The notes under the pieces were generated by a model. The model was given only the letters and a program-made list of their open reading frames with translations. It made no database searches and was not told the origin of the DNA. Of a stretch of DNA of 64,000 nt, positions 9,262-17,745 are shown piece by piece (position 1 is the stretch's first letter; each line of letters opens with the position of its first letter). Source of the DNA: CAVQBJ01 sp963710725 (lineage in GTDB: Bacteria > Actinomycetota > Thermoleophilia > Solirubrobacterales > Solirubrobacteraceae); the NCBI GenBank assembly GCA_963710725.1, contig CAVQBJ010000008.1, positions 620,001 to 684,000 on the forward strand. Direction: 5' to 3'. A program made the translations under genes and the position numbers.

Positions 9262-10677
9262 TCACTGGCCGAGCAGGTAGTTGAGGAGCGTGTTCGTCGC
9301 GCCGGACGATGCCGAGGCCGCGGAGGTCGACGAGGCTGCGGTCGAGGCGGCGCCGCCGGAGGCCGGGGCCGCCGACGACGATCGATCTGCCACCGAGGCC
9401 GCGTGGGCCGAGGACGCGTGGGCACTCGCCGCCGGCGTCTGGAAGTTCGCCGAGCAGTCCCCGGCCGGGGTGATGTCGTACGTGATGCAGTCGCCGACGA
9501 TCACCCCGAACGTCCGCAGGTAATGCCCGTCGGCGTCGAATCCGTTGCTCGCCAGCGAGCCCCGGAAGATGAAGTCGAGGATGTCCTTGAGGCCGTTCTG
9601 CTTCTGCACGCTGTTGAGCAGCGCCGCCGTGCTCTGGGCGAACGGCTGCGCGGCCGTGCCGAGCGCCGCGAGCTGCGTCGCGACCGGCTTGGCCGCCTCG
9701 ATCTGGGCGACGCCCGGCTGCGCGACCTTGCCGAGGCTCGTCAGGTACGCCGTCGTGCCGTTCGACAGCGCCGCGAGGTTCTCGGTGACGGCGTTGACGT
9801 CGGGCGCCGACGCCGCGAGGTTGCCGAGCACCGGATTCGCCTGATCGGCAAGCCCGCCGAGCTCGCGTAGGGTCGGCGTGAGCGCGTCGAGGAACGCGGG
9901 CAGCTTGGCCAGGACCTGGCCGAGCGCGACCCGGTGCTGAGCCTGCTCGGTGGCCACCGTGTTCGACTGCGCGATGAAGTCGGCGACCTGTGCTCGGCTG
10001 GCGGCCAGCGGAGCGATGACCGCGTCGGACTCGGTGGCCAGGGCGGCGAGCGTGTGGTTCTCCGACGCGAGGATCGCGAGCACGCGGTCGAGGGCCGCGA
10101 GCGTCGGGTTGGCGCGCTCCACGACCTGCTCCAGCGCGGTCCCGTTGCCGGCCAGCCCGGCGCCGAGCTCGTTGATGATGATCGTCAGGCGCTGCGCGTA
10201 GGGCAGGCGGGCGATGTCGCCGATGAGGTCGAGGCCCACCGGGCTCGACGTGTTCGTCACCGGCAGGTAGTGCTGGCCGGCGCCGGGCTGGCCGTTCGGC
10301 ACCACCGGCAGCGGCGGGGGCTCGGGCACGCCGACGGCCCGCGGCTGCGTCGGGGTGCACTCGACGAACATCTCGCCGATGAGCGACTGCGGGCGCACCG
10401 TGCAGCTCGCGTCGGTGCGGAAGTCCTGGAAGCCGGGGTTGCTGATGTCGAGGACGACGGCCGCCTTCTGGTCGGGCGTCACCGCGAGCGCCCCGACCGT
10501 GCCGACGGTCACGCCGGCGATCCTCACGTCCTCGCCGGGGATGACGTTACCGGCGTCGTCGAAGATCGCGCGCACCTGATAGCCGCCGCCGCTCGACCCG
10601 CACGCGCTGAGGCCGACCGCGAGCAGGGCGGCCAGCAGCGTCCCGAGGGCGAGCCCGAGGCCGCGGCGCAGGCGCAC
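9262..10677 (-). CDS. MCE family lipoprotein (first gene of mce operon)
   Basis: 471 residues from the GTG at 10677, chosen because a GGGAGG ribosome-binding site sits 5-6 bases upstream; a GTG at 10683 lies too close to it. The N-terminus RLRRGLGLALG...AVGLSAC is a lipoprotein signal with lipobox LSAC (Cys26). The MCE domain (VRIAGVTVGTVGAL, SLIGEMFVECTP) comes next, followed by a helical body and a Ser/Ala-rich C-terminus (many SSAAS repeats). In mycobacteria the lipoprotein subunit is normally the fifth of six mce genes; here it is first. No yrbE permease genes precede it. Confidence 0.87.
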   Translation of the reverse strand: MRLRRGLGLALGTLLAALLAVGLSACGSSGGGYQVRAIFDDAGNVIPGEDVRIAGVTVGTVGALAVTPDQKAAVVLDISNPGFQDFRTDASCTVRPQSLIGEMFVECTPTQPRAVGVPEPPPLPVVPNGQPGAGQHYLPVTNTSSPVGLDLIGDIARLPYAQRLTIIINELGAGLAGNGTALEQVVERANPTLAALDRVLAILASENHTLAALATESDAVIAPLAASRAQVADFIAQSNTVATEQAQHRVALGQVLAKLPAFLDALTPTLRELGGLADQANPVLGNLAASAPDVNAVTENLAALSNGTTAYLTSLGKVAQPGVAQIEAAKPVATQLAALGTAAQPFAQSTAALLNSVQKQNGLKDILDFIFRGSLASNGFDADGHYLRTFGVIVGDCITYDITPAGDCSANFQTPAASAHASSAHAASVADRSSSAAPASGGAASTAASSTSAASASSGATNTLLNYLLGQ

Positions 10678-10920
10678 GCTCACCTCCCGCGCTTCGGCGT
10701 CCCGGCCGGCGCCTCGATGACGGCATGCGGCGCCGCGCGCGCCGCTTCGAGTACCGCCACGCTCATCGCCGGCGGCAGGCGGGGTCGCTCGGTAGTCCGA
10801 GTGGCCCGGGGCGCGCCGCCCCGTCCGTGTCGTGTACGCATCCGGCCGGCGTGGCACATCCCGTGCACGCGAACTTCGACCGGTGAGCGCCCAGTCCCCT
10901 CCTCGTCATCGCTTGGAGCC

Positions 10921-10933
10921 TACCGACACGGTA
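10921..10933. promoter_or_regulatory. palindromic operator candidate upstream of mce operon
   Basis: TACCGACACGGTA is a perfect 5+3+5 palindrome about 245 bp upstream of the first mce start, followed by an AT-richer stretch (bases 10935-10975) that could hold the promoter. Its CGGTA half-site resembles the TetR-type sites at 34257-34286. Binding is inferred only. Confidence 0.35.
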
Positions 10934-11202
10934 TCTCGGAATGTTCAGTTGGTATTACGCGTCGCTTATACGGCCGTGACCGTGCGCGCGTGCGCCTCGA
11001 TGTCCTTGTTCACCGCCGAGGCTCCGGACCCTGCGCGCCGCCGTGAAGTTCGCCACCGAACCGGCTCCGCCCCGCGCGAGCGGCCTCGCGGCTCCGGTGC
11101 GGCGGCGCCGGGGGCAGGCTCGGCGTTCGGCGGGGTGCACGGCGACGTTCGGCGCTTCGAGGGCGCGGCGTTCTGAGCGGCGGCGGCGTTCTGAGCGGGC
11201 GG

Positions 11203-11284
11203 GGTCTGCGCCCCACGCGTCGAGGCCGCGCACGCCCATCCGAGGGTGACGCGACGGTGACAGATGCGCGCGGCGGGTCACGCC
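11203..11284 (+). repeat. dispersed intergenic repeat, copy A (partly degenerate)
   Basis: This copy shares the core GTGACGCGACGGTGACAGAT and the downstream GCGGGTCACGCC with copy B. The left part is only weakly similar. It precedes copy B by about 66 bp in the same orientation. Confidence 0.6.
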
Positions 11285-11350
11285 CTGCGCCGACCAGGTG
11301 ACGGCACGTGGCGCGCGCCGCACGCGACGTGCCGGGCCGCGACCGCCCCC

Positions 11351-11451
11351 CGAGGGGTGTGCTCCCGAACTGACGCCATAGGGGACCTAACGCACCACAC
11401 CCCCGCCGGCGTGTGACGCGACGGTGACAGATGCGCCCGGCGGGTCACGCC
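11351..11451 (+). repeat. dispersed intergenic repeat, copy B
   Basis: About 100 bp. It begins CGAGGGGTGTGCTCCCGAA, contains the core TGACGCGACGGTGACAGATG, and ends GGCGGGTCACGCC. The outer GGGGTGTG and internal CACACCCC can pair. Near-identical blocks occur in reverse orientation at 41851-41952 (copy C) and 42018-42104 (copy D), 30 kb away. No protein-coding signal. Confidence 0.75.
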
Positions 11452-11619
11452 GCGCGTCAGCCGCGCGCCGTCACGCATGCAGCGCGTCACCTCTGTGACG
11501 GAACGTTCGCGGGAGCGCGCCGGGCCGCGAGCGCGCGCGCCGAGCGCCGGCCCGCCACGATCAGCCCCGCCGCCCACCGACCCACGAGCGCGCAACCCCG
11601 CCGCCCGCCGGCCCGCCCC

Positions 11620-12624
11620 CTACCCCAGCACCGCCTCCGCAACCCGCTCGCGATGCTCCGCCGCCGACCCGTACAGCCGCGCGTTGAGCCACGCGCGCTT
11701 GAGGAAGAAGTGCAGGTCGTGCTCCCACGTGAAGCCGATGCCGCCGAGCACCTGCAGGGCCGACGCGGTCACGCGCGCGCCGGCGTCGGAGGCGTACGCC
11801 TTCGCGCTCGCCGCGGCGAGCGGCAGCGACTCCGGCTCGTGATCGGCCGTCCAGGCGGCGAAGTAGGTGGCCGAGCGCGCGCTCTCGGTCTCGAGCAGCA
11901 TCTGCGCGCAGCGGTGCGAGACCGCCTGGTGCACGCCGATCGGCTGCCCGAACTGTCGGCGGTCCTTCGCGTAGGTCACCGCCTCCTCCATCATGTGCTG
12001 GGCGATGCCGACCGACTCGGCGGCGACCGCGATCGCGACCCGAGCCAGGCCCCCGGCGACGTCGCCCGGCAGGGCCTCACCGCCGTCACGCGCGCGAGCC
12101 GCACCGAAGCGCCGCGTCATGTCGATCGTGTCGACCGCGGTCAGCTCGAGCTCGTCGGCGGCATGGACCCGCCCCGCGCCGCTCGCCCCGTCGACGAGCA
12201 CCACGAACGACGCGCCCACGCCATCGGGCACGAGGCCAGAAGCGCCGTCGCGCGAGATCCCCACCGTGCCCCGCAGCGACCCGTCGAGCAGCGGCGTCAG
12301 CCAGCGCTCGCGCTGCTCGGCGCTGCCGGCATGATCGAGCAGCAGCGCCGCGGCCACGGTCGACAGGAAGGGCAGCGGCGCGAGCGCGTAGCCGAGCTCC
12401 TCCTGCAGGATCGCGAGCTCGACGAGCCCGAGGCCCTGACCTCCGTGCTCCTCGGACACCGCGATCCCGGGCCATCCGAGCTCGACGAGCTCGGCGAACA
12501 GCTCGCTGTCGTACCCGCCGCCCTCGGCGAGCGCACGCAGGTGCTCGGGCTTCAGCCGCGCGCCGAGGAGGTCGTGCGCCGTGCGCTTGATCGTTTGCTG
12601 GTCCTCGTCGAGGTCGAAGTTCAC
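11620..12624 (-). CDS. acyl-CoA dehydrogenase, probable non-catalytic subunit
   Basis: 334 residues from the GTG at 12624, which overlaps the stop of the partner gene (GTGA). N-terminal acyl-CoA dehydrogenase helices (DEDQQTIKRTAHDLLG, PEEHGGQGLG-like SEEHGGQGLG) are present, and so is the C-terminal four-helix domain with DRRQFGQPIG and QVLGGIGFTWEHDLH. The position that normally carries the catalytic Glu in YEGT reads LYGSAAE, so the base is missing. It is also shorter than the usual 380-400 residues. This matches the alpha2beta2 heteromeric dehydrogenases of actinobacterial steroid side-chain catabolism, where only one subunit supplies the base. It probably functions only together with the adjacent gene. 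Confidence 0.85.
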   Translation of the reverse strand: MNFDLDEDQQTIKRTAHDLLGARLKPEHLRALAEGGGYDSELFAELVELGWPGIAVSEEHGGQGLGLVELAILQEELGYALAPLPFLSTVAAALLLDHAGSAEQRERWLTPLLDGSLRGTVGISRDGASGLVPDGVGASFVVLVDGASGAGRVHAADELELTAVDTIDMTRRFGAARARDGGEALPGDVAGGLARVAIAVAAESVGIAQHMMEEAVTYAKDRRQFGQPIGVHQAVSHRCAQMLLETESARSATYFAAWTADHEPESLPLAAASAKAYASDAGARVTASALQVLGGIGFTWEHDLHFFLKRAWLNARLYGSAAEHRERVAEAVLG

Positions 12625-13772
12625 TGTCCCCCTCCCCGTCCGGCCCGCGGGAGCCCCAGCACCCGCTCGGCGATGATGTTCTTGAGAATCTCCGTGGTCC
12701 CGCCCTCGATCGAGTTGGCCCGCGCCCGCAGGAAGCGGTAGGTCCACTCGTTCTCGGACCGCAGGGCGTCCTCTCCGAGCACCTCGGTCGCCAGCTCGGT
12801 GAGCGCCTGGTTGGTGTCCGACCACTGCCACTTGGGTAGGGAGCCCTCGGGCCCCGGCACGCCCGTGCGCATCTGCGAGGACAGGCCGCGCAGCGCATTG
12901 AGCCGCAGGTTCTCGGTCTCGATGTGCAGTTGCGCGAGACGCTGGCGGATGACCGGGTCCTCGACGGCGCCGCGTTCGCGGCAGAGCGCGATCAGCTCGT
13001 TGAGGGAGCGGCGCACCGCCACCGCCGAGGCGAACGCGAGGCCGGCGCGCTCGTGGGCGAGCGTCGTGATGGCGACGTTCCAGCCGTTGCCCTCGCCGCC
13101 GACGACGTTCTCGACCGGGATCCGCGCCTCCTCGAGGAACAGCTCGTTGAACTCGGCCTCGCCGGTGATCTGACGGAGCGGGCGCACCTGCACTCCCTCC
13201 TGCTCCATGTCCATGAGGAAGTAGGTGAGGCCCTTGTGCTTGGGCGCGTCCTGATCGGTGCGGGCCACGAGCATGCACCACTTCGCCTCGTGGGCGAGGG
13301 TCGTCCAGACCTTCTGCCCCGTCACCAGGTACTCGTCCCCGGAGCGCACCGCGCGCGTCTTCAGCGACGCGAGGTCCGAGCCCGACTCCGGCTCGGAGAA
13401 GCCCTGGCACCAGATCTCCTCGGCCGACAGGATCGGCGCGAGGTAGCGCTCCTTCTGCTCAGGCGTGCCGTGGTGGATGACCACGGGCCCGCCCATGACG
13501 AGGCCGAGCACGTTCGCGGGCGACGGCGCGTCGGCCCGCGTGAGCTCCTCGTTGAAGATCGCCTGCTCGATGAGCGTCGCGCCGCGGCCGCCGTACTCGT
13601 GCGGCCACGAGAGCCCGGCGTAGCCGGCCTCGTTGAGCTCGCGCTGCCACGCCCGGCGGAACTCGAAGCCGTACTCGTCGCCCTTTGGCTCGGGACCGGG
13701 GTGGTGCGCGGCGAGCCACTCGCGCAGCTCGTCGCGGAACGACTGCTCGGCGGACGTCAGCGTCAGATCCAT
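12621..13772 (-). CDS. acyl-CoA dehydrogenase, catalytic subunit
   Basis: 383 residues. Family landmarks include WPHEYGGRG (N-terminal domain), CQGFSEPESGSDLASLKT (beta domain, FAD/substrate contacts), and GQKVWTT. The C-terminal region ends with RANSIEGGTTEILKNIIAER, in which the Glu of EGGT is the expected catalytic base. It carries out flavin-dependent alpha,beta-desaturation of an acyl-CoA, with electrons passing to ETF. It is translated just ahead of the smaller subunit, and together they likely form a heterotetramer. The nearby mce lipid-import operon makes a lipid or sterol side-chain substrate plausible, but this is context inference. Confidence 0.88.
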   Translation of the reverse strand: MDLTLTSAEQSFRDELREWLAAHHPGPEPKGDEYGFEFRRAWQRELNEAGYAGLSWPHEYGGRGATLIEQAIFNEELTRADAPSPANVLGLVMGGPVVIHHGTPEQKERYLAPILSAEEIWCQGFSEPESGSDLASLKTRAVRSGDEYLVTGQKVWTTLAHEAKWCMLVARTDQDAPKHKGLTYFLMDMEQEGVQVRPLRQITGEAEFNELFLEEARIPVENVVGGEGNGWNVAITTLAHERAGLAFASAVAVRRSLNELIALCRERGAVEDPVIRQRLAQLHIETENLRLNALRGLSSQMRTGVPGPEGSLPKWQWSDTNQALTELATEVLGEDALRSENEWTYRFLRARANSIEGGTTEILKNIIAERVLGLPRAGRGGGQ

Positions 13773-13883
13773 ACCCCTGCTCCTCGTCGGCTCGGGTGGG
13801 TGCGACCGCCCGGCACGCTACCGATCGCAGCCTGGCGGCGCGCGTGCGCGCCGCCGCGCCTGCGAACCGGCGATGATGACGGT

Positions 13884-14327
13884 GTGAACTTCCAGCCCCA
13901 GGACCTCGTGCTGCTGCTCGCGCGCAACTTCACCGCGGCCACGCTCACCCCCGCGTTCGTCACCGATCCCGACGGCGTGATGATCTTCTTCAACGAGGCC
14001 GCGGCCCAGCTCATCGGGCGGCGCTTCGAGGAGAGCGGCCGGCTGACGCGCGAGGAATGGAACGAGATCGGGCCCGTCGACGAGGCCGGGAATCCGATCG
14101 CGAGCGGCAACCTGCCGCTCACCATCGCGCTGCGTGAGGGGATCCCCGCCTTCGGCCGGTTCCGTATCAAGACCGATCGGGGCGCGCTGGTGGAGGTCGA
14201 GGCGAGCGCCAACCCGCTCGTCGGCGGCGACGTGTTCCGCGGCGCGATCGTGAGCTTCGTACCGGTCTGGGGCGACCGCGATCCGGTGGACGAGCTCGCC
14301 GTCGGCGCGCGCGACGGAGCGCGCTGA
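13884..14327 (+). CDS. PAS-domain protein
   Basis: 147 residues from a GTG at 13884; no strong ribosome-binding site is visible, so the start is uncertain. A single PAS domain fills residues 20-125: PAFVTDPDGVMIFFNEAAAQLIG is the typical PAS core, and VEVEASANPLVGGDVFRGAIVSF its C-terminal strands. No output domain is present. It is probably a stand-alone sensor or protein-interaction module. It ends 2 bp before the MBL gene, so the two are co-transcribed and may work together. Confidence 0.75.
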   Translation: MNFQPQDLVLLLARNFTAATLTPAFVTDPDGVMIFFNEAAAQLIGRRFEESGRLTREEWNEIGPVDEAGNPIASGNLPLTIALREGIPAFGRFRIKTDRGALVEVEASANPLVGGDVFRGAIVSFVPVWGDRDPVDELAVGARDGAR

Positions 14328-14329
14328 GC

Positions 14330-15175
14330 ATGCGGGTGACGCTCTGCGGCGTGCGTGGCTCGATCCCCACGCCCGACGCCGACAAGCTGCGCTACGGAGG
14401 GAACACGGCGTGCGTGCTGCTCGAGGTCGAGGGCGGGCAGCTGATCCTCGACGCCGGGAGCGGGATCCGAAACCTCGGCGCTCGCCTGTTCGGGCTGCGC
14501 GGGGAGGTGCACATCCTGCTTTCGCATCTGCATCTCGACCACATCATGGGCCTTCTGTTCTTCGCGCCGTTCTTCGACACCGAGGCGCAGGTGACCGTCT
14601 GGGGACCGCCCGGCACGTTCCGCGACCTGCGCCGGCGGCTCGCCCGCTTCCTCTCCACCCCGCTGTCGCCGATCGAGATGCGCGAGCTGCCGGCGCACGT
14701 GCGCTTCAGCGAGGTGCCGAGCGAGCCGTGGCGGCTGCTCGGCGCCGAGTGCCGCGCGAGCTTCGTCACCCACCGCGGCCCCACGCTCGGGTACCGGATC
14801 ACCGAGGGCGGCCACAGTGTCTGCTACCTGCCCGATCACGAGCCGGCGCTCGGCGTCGACCTCGAGAACATGCCGCGCGAGTGGATCTCCGGGGCCGACC
14901 TCGCCGACGGCGCCGACCTGCTCATCCACGACGCGCAGTACACCGAGCCGGAGTACCGCGGCACGATCGGCTGGGGCCATTCCACCTTCGAGGACGCGCT
15001 GCGCTTCGCCGGCCGCGTCCGAGCCGAGCGCCTGCTGCTCTTCCACCACGATCCGACGCACGAGGACGAGCTGCTCGACCGCCTGCTGGCGCGGGCGCGC
15101 GACGTCTGGGTGCAGCGCGGCGGCGATGCCCGGCAGGTCGAGATGGCCGCCGAGGGAGCGAGCATCAGCCTCTGA
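14330..15175 (+). CDS. MBL-fold metallo-hydrolase (cyclic phosphodiesterase/RNase Z-like)
   Basis: 281 residues. N-terminal MRVTLCGVRGSIPTP and YGGNTACVLLE lead into the metal motif SHLHLDHIMG (about residues 64-73). Downstream ligand segments are THRGPTLGYRI, LIHDAQYTEPEY and FHHDPTHEDEL. This arrangement is that of the PhnP/RNase Z branch of the metallo-beta-lactamase fold (Lactamase_B_2). Related proteins act as phosphodiesterases. Translation is likely coupled to the PAS protein upstream. The substrate is not known. Confidence 0.82.
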   Translation: MRVTLCGVRGSIPTPDADKLRYGGNTACVLLEVEGGQLILDAGSGIRNLGARLFGLRGEVHILLSHLHLDHIMGLLFFAPFFDTEAQVTVWGPPGTFRDLRRRLARFLSTPLSPIEMRELPAHVRFSEVPSEPWRLLGAECRASFVTHRGPTLGYRITEGGHSVCYLPDHEPALGVDLENMPREWISGADLADGADLLIHDAQYTEPEYRGTIGWGHSTFEDALRFAGRVRAERLLLFHHDPTHEDELLDRLLARARDVWVQRGGDARQVEMAAEGASISL

Positions 15176-15233
15176 CGTCGCCGGCTCACCGACGCGCGGG
15201 AGACGTCCGCTACGCTCATTGTGGACCAAGCCG

Positions 15234-15737
15234 ATGCGCTCACTGATCTCCTTTCCCAACCCTGTCAACGAGAAGGCGGCCCGCATCGTCGCCGCGGGCG
15301 TGCTCGCGATGGGTGTGGTCACGATCACCACCGCCACGTACTGGCTTCTCATCCCGCTCGCCTACGGCTTCGTGGCCCGCCTGCTGACCGGACCGAAGCT
15401 GAGCCCGCTCGGGCGCCTGGCCACCCGCGTCATCGCCCCGCGGCTCGGTCCGGAGAAGCCCGTGCCTGGCCCGCCGAAGCGCTTCGCCCAGGGCATCGGC
15501 GCGGCCCTGACGATCGCCGCCGCGGCGATCGCGCTCCCACACCCGTCGCAGGTGAGTGTCCCGGCCGACGTGCTCCTGGCCATGCTCGTGGTCGCCGCCG
15601 GCCTCGAGTCCCTCGCCGGCTATTGCGTCGGCTGTCGCGTGTTCGCCGGCCTGATGCGCATCGGGCTGATCCCCGCCGAGGTGTGCGAGGAATGCGCGAA
15701 CATCGGGCTGCGAGCCGCCGCCCGCGAGCACCCATAG
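15234..15737 (+). CDS. DUF4395 membrane protein
   Basis: 167 residues with about four hydrophobic segments (AARIVAAGVLAMGVVTI, WLLIPLAYGFVARLL, IGAALTIAAAAIAL, VLLAMLVVAAGLESLAG). The C-terminal cysteine pattern GYCVGCRVFAGLM...EVCEECANI is the hallmark of DUF4395 proteins. These are often found near thioredoxin/rhodanese-type sulfur proteins, but no such partner is seen here. The cysteine pairs suggest a redox or sulfur role (inference). Confidence 0.82.
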   Translation: MRSLISFPNPVNEKAARIVAAGVLAMGVVTITTATYWLLIPLAYGFVARLLTGPKLSPLGRLATRVIAPRLGPEKPVPGPPKRFAQGIGAALTIAAAAIALPHPSQVSVPADVLLAMLVVAAGLESLAGYCVGCRVFAGLMRIGLIPAEVCEECANIGLRAAAREHP

Positions 15738-15764
15738 CGCGCCCGACCGAGCAGCGAAGGTGCT

Positions 15765-16703
15765 TCAGGCGCTCGCGGCGGCGAGCGCGCCCAGTTCGTC
15801 GGCGCTCAGCTCCACCGTGACCGACGCGACGAGCTCGGCGAGCTGCGACGCCGACGTCGCGCTCGCGATCGGCGCGGCCACGCTGGGCTGCGCGCGCAGC
15901 CATGCGAGCGCCACGGCGGCCACCGGGGCGCCGTGCGCGGCGGCGACGCGATCGAGCTCGGCCAGCACGGCCCAGCCGCGCTCGTTCGCGTACGTGTCGA
16001 GCACGCCCTTGGCCCGGCGGCTGTCGACGTCGTCCCCGTCGGGTCGGTACTTGCCGCTCAGGAATCCGCGGGCCAGGCCGTAGTAGGGCACGCAGGCGAT
16101 CCCGTGACGCTCGCACACGGCGCGCAGCTCGCCCTCGTAGCCGTCGCGATCGAGCAGGTTGTAGTGGGGCTGCAGCGCCACGTAGGCAGCGAGGCCGTCG
16201 CGCGCGGACACCTCCAGCGCCGCCTGGAGGCGGTCGGCGGCGAAGTTGGATGCGCCGATCTCCCTCACCTTGCCCTCGCGTACGAGCTCGGTGAAGGCCT
16301 GCAGCGTCTCCTCGAGGGGCACCTCGTGATCGTCGCGGTGGGCGTAGTACAGATCGATGCGATCGGTCTGCAGGCGCTGCAGCGACGCCTCGGCGCCGCT
16401 GCGGATCGCGGCGGCGGACAGGCCGTTGGCGCTCGGCAGCATCCCGACCTTCGTTGCGATCACGAGCTCGTCGCGGTTACCGCGCGCGGCCATCCAGCGC
16501 CCGATGATCGTCTCGGACTCGCCGCCGGCGTTACCGCGTACCCAGGCCGAGTAGACGTCGGCGGTGTCGATGAAGTTCCCGCCCGCGGCCACGTACGCGT
16601 CGAGCACGGCGAACGAGCCGGCCTCGTCGAGCGTCCACCCGAACACGTTCCCGCCCAGGCAGAGCTCGAACACGTCCAGTTGGGTGCCGATTCGCGCGGT
16701 CAT
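15765..16703 (-). CDS. aldo/keto reductase
   Basis: 312 residues from the ATG at 16703, which has AGGA nine bases upstream; an ATG at 16724 would add seven residues. The NADPH-dependent reductase tetrad is present: Asp in FIDTADVYSAW, Tyr just after it, Lys in IATKVGM, and His in YYAHRDD. The C-terminal cofactor segment is SVAAPIASATSASQL. It is a TIM-barrel oxidoreductase reducing aldehydes or ketones. It ends close to the convergent DUF4395 gene and is preceded by a LysR regulator on the same strand. Confidence 0.87.
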   Translation of the reverse strand: MTARIGTQLDVFELCLGGNVFGWTLDEAGSFAVLDAYVAAGGNFIDTADVYSAWVRGNAGGESETIIGRWMAARGNRDELVIATKVGMLPSANGLSAAAIRSGAEASLQRLQTDRIDLYYAHRDDHEVPLEETLQAFTELVREGKVREIGASNFAADRLQAALEVSARDGLAAYVALQPHYNLLDRDGYEGELRAVCERHGIACVPYYGLARGFLSGKYRPDGDDVDSRRAKGVLDTYANERGWAVLAELDRVAAAHGAPVAAVALAWLRAQPSVAAPIASATSASQLAELVASVTVELSADELGALAAASA

Positions 16704-16750
16704 CGTGGTCCGATCCTGCCACATGCCGGGCTGCGCCGCGACGCGCCCGC

Positions 16751-17674
16751 CTAGCTATACACGTACGCCGCGCCCGCGCGCTCCCACTCGGCGCCGACGG
16801 CGAGCAGCACCTCGAGCATCGCCTCGGCCGCCGGCGCGCGGTAGCCGGCGGGAAGCGCGGCGACGATCTCACGCACGGGCGCGCGCGGACCGAGGGAGCG
16901 GATGACGACGTCCTCGCGCGCGGCCCGGGCGGCCAGGTCAGGGATGAGCGCGACGCCGACACCGGCGGCGACGAACCCGAGGATCGCGTGGTAGTCGTCG
17001 TTCTCGAAGGCGATGTTCGGCTCGAAGCCCGCCGCGTGGCAGGCGCGCTTGAACATTCGCGCGTCGGGGCACGTGGTCGTCGTTCCGAGCATCCACGGCT
17101 CGTCGGCGAGGTCGCGCAGGCGCACGGTCGGGCGTTCGGCCAGACGGTGGCCGCGCGGGATGGCCACGTACATGGGGTCGTCGAACAGGTGAATGCGTTC
17201 GATGGGAGCACCCGGCTGAGCGCCGCCCTCGTTGCTGAGCGCGATATCGAGCTCACCGCAGCGGAGACGAGGCAGCGCGTCCTCGGGCTCGAGCATCTCG
17301 ACCACGAGCTCGACGCCGGGATAGACGTCACGGAAGCGCGCGATCGCCAGCGGCACGATGCTCGCCGCCGCCGAGGAGAACGTGGCCAGCCGCAGGCGGC
17401 CGCCCTCGAGTCCGATCACGGCGCGCAGCTCGGTCTCGGCCTCCTCGAGCTGGGCGAAGATCACCTCGGCGTGGCGCACGAGCACCTCGCCGGCGTCGGT
17501 GAGCCGCGCTCCCTGGGCGGCGCGGGTCACGAGCACGGTCCCGCACTCGGCCTCGAGCGTGGCGATCTGCCGCGACACGGCCGGTTGGGTGTAGCCGAGC
17601 GCGTCGGCGGCGCCGGAGAAGGAGCCGTACCGACCCACGGCACGCAGGACGGCCAGACGGGCCACGTTCAGCAT
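16751..17674 (-). CDS. LysR-family transcriptional regulator
   Basis: 307 residues. An N-terminal winged helix-turn-helix (AVGRYGSFSGAADALGYTQPAVSRQIATLE, about residues 12-45) precedes a substrate-binding domain running from about residue 90 (GRLRLATFSSAAASIVP) to the end. It lies 48 bp upstream of the aldo/keto reductase on the same strand and diverges from a small GNAT-like gene. LysR proteins usually act on a divergent neighbour in response to a small effector, which is unknown here. Confidence 0.87.
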   Translation of the reverse strand: MLNVARLAVLRAVGRYGSFSGAADALGYTQPAVSRQIATLEAECGTVLVTRAAQGARLTDAGEVLVRHAEVIFAQLEEAETELRAVIGLEGGRLRLATFSSAAASIVPLAIARFRDVYPGVELVVEMLEPEDALPRLRCGELDIALSNEGGAQPGAPIERIHLFDDPMYVAIPRGHRLAERPTVRLRDLADEPWMLGTTTTCPDARMFKRACHAAGFEPNIAFENDDYHAILGFVAAGVGVALIPDLAARAAREDVVIRSLGPRAPVREIVAALPAGYRAPAAEAMLEVLLAVGAEWERAGAAYVYS

Positions 17675-17745
17675 TACCTCGAGTTATATCCCATACGCGC
17701 AATCCCTATTTGTGTTCATGCGCCGCGCAGCTCACAATCTGATGG

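Larger units (their letters stand above)
10678..11619. other. gene-free spacer upstream of the mce operon
   Basis: About 940 bases without a convincing gene. Several frames stay open, but they are Arg/Pro/Ala-rich shadows with no ribosome-binding site or family features. The stretch contains a 13-bp palindrome at 10921, two copies of a dispersed repeat (from about 11203 and 11351), and a GTCAC-N4-GTGAC inverted repeat at 11486-11499. It lies between the first mce gene and the convergent end of the acyl-CoA dehydrogenase pair, both of which run leftward, so the mce promoter should be in its left third. Confidence 0.7.

Noticed and set aside
10955..11323. Arg/Pro-rich open frames in the mce upstream spacer
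   Set aside because: They have no ribosome-binding site or family signature, and they overlap the non-coding repeat copies.
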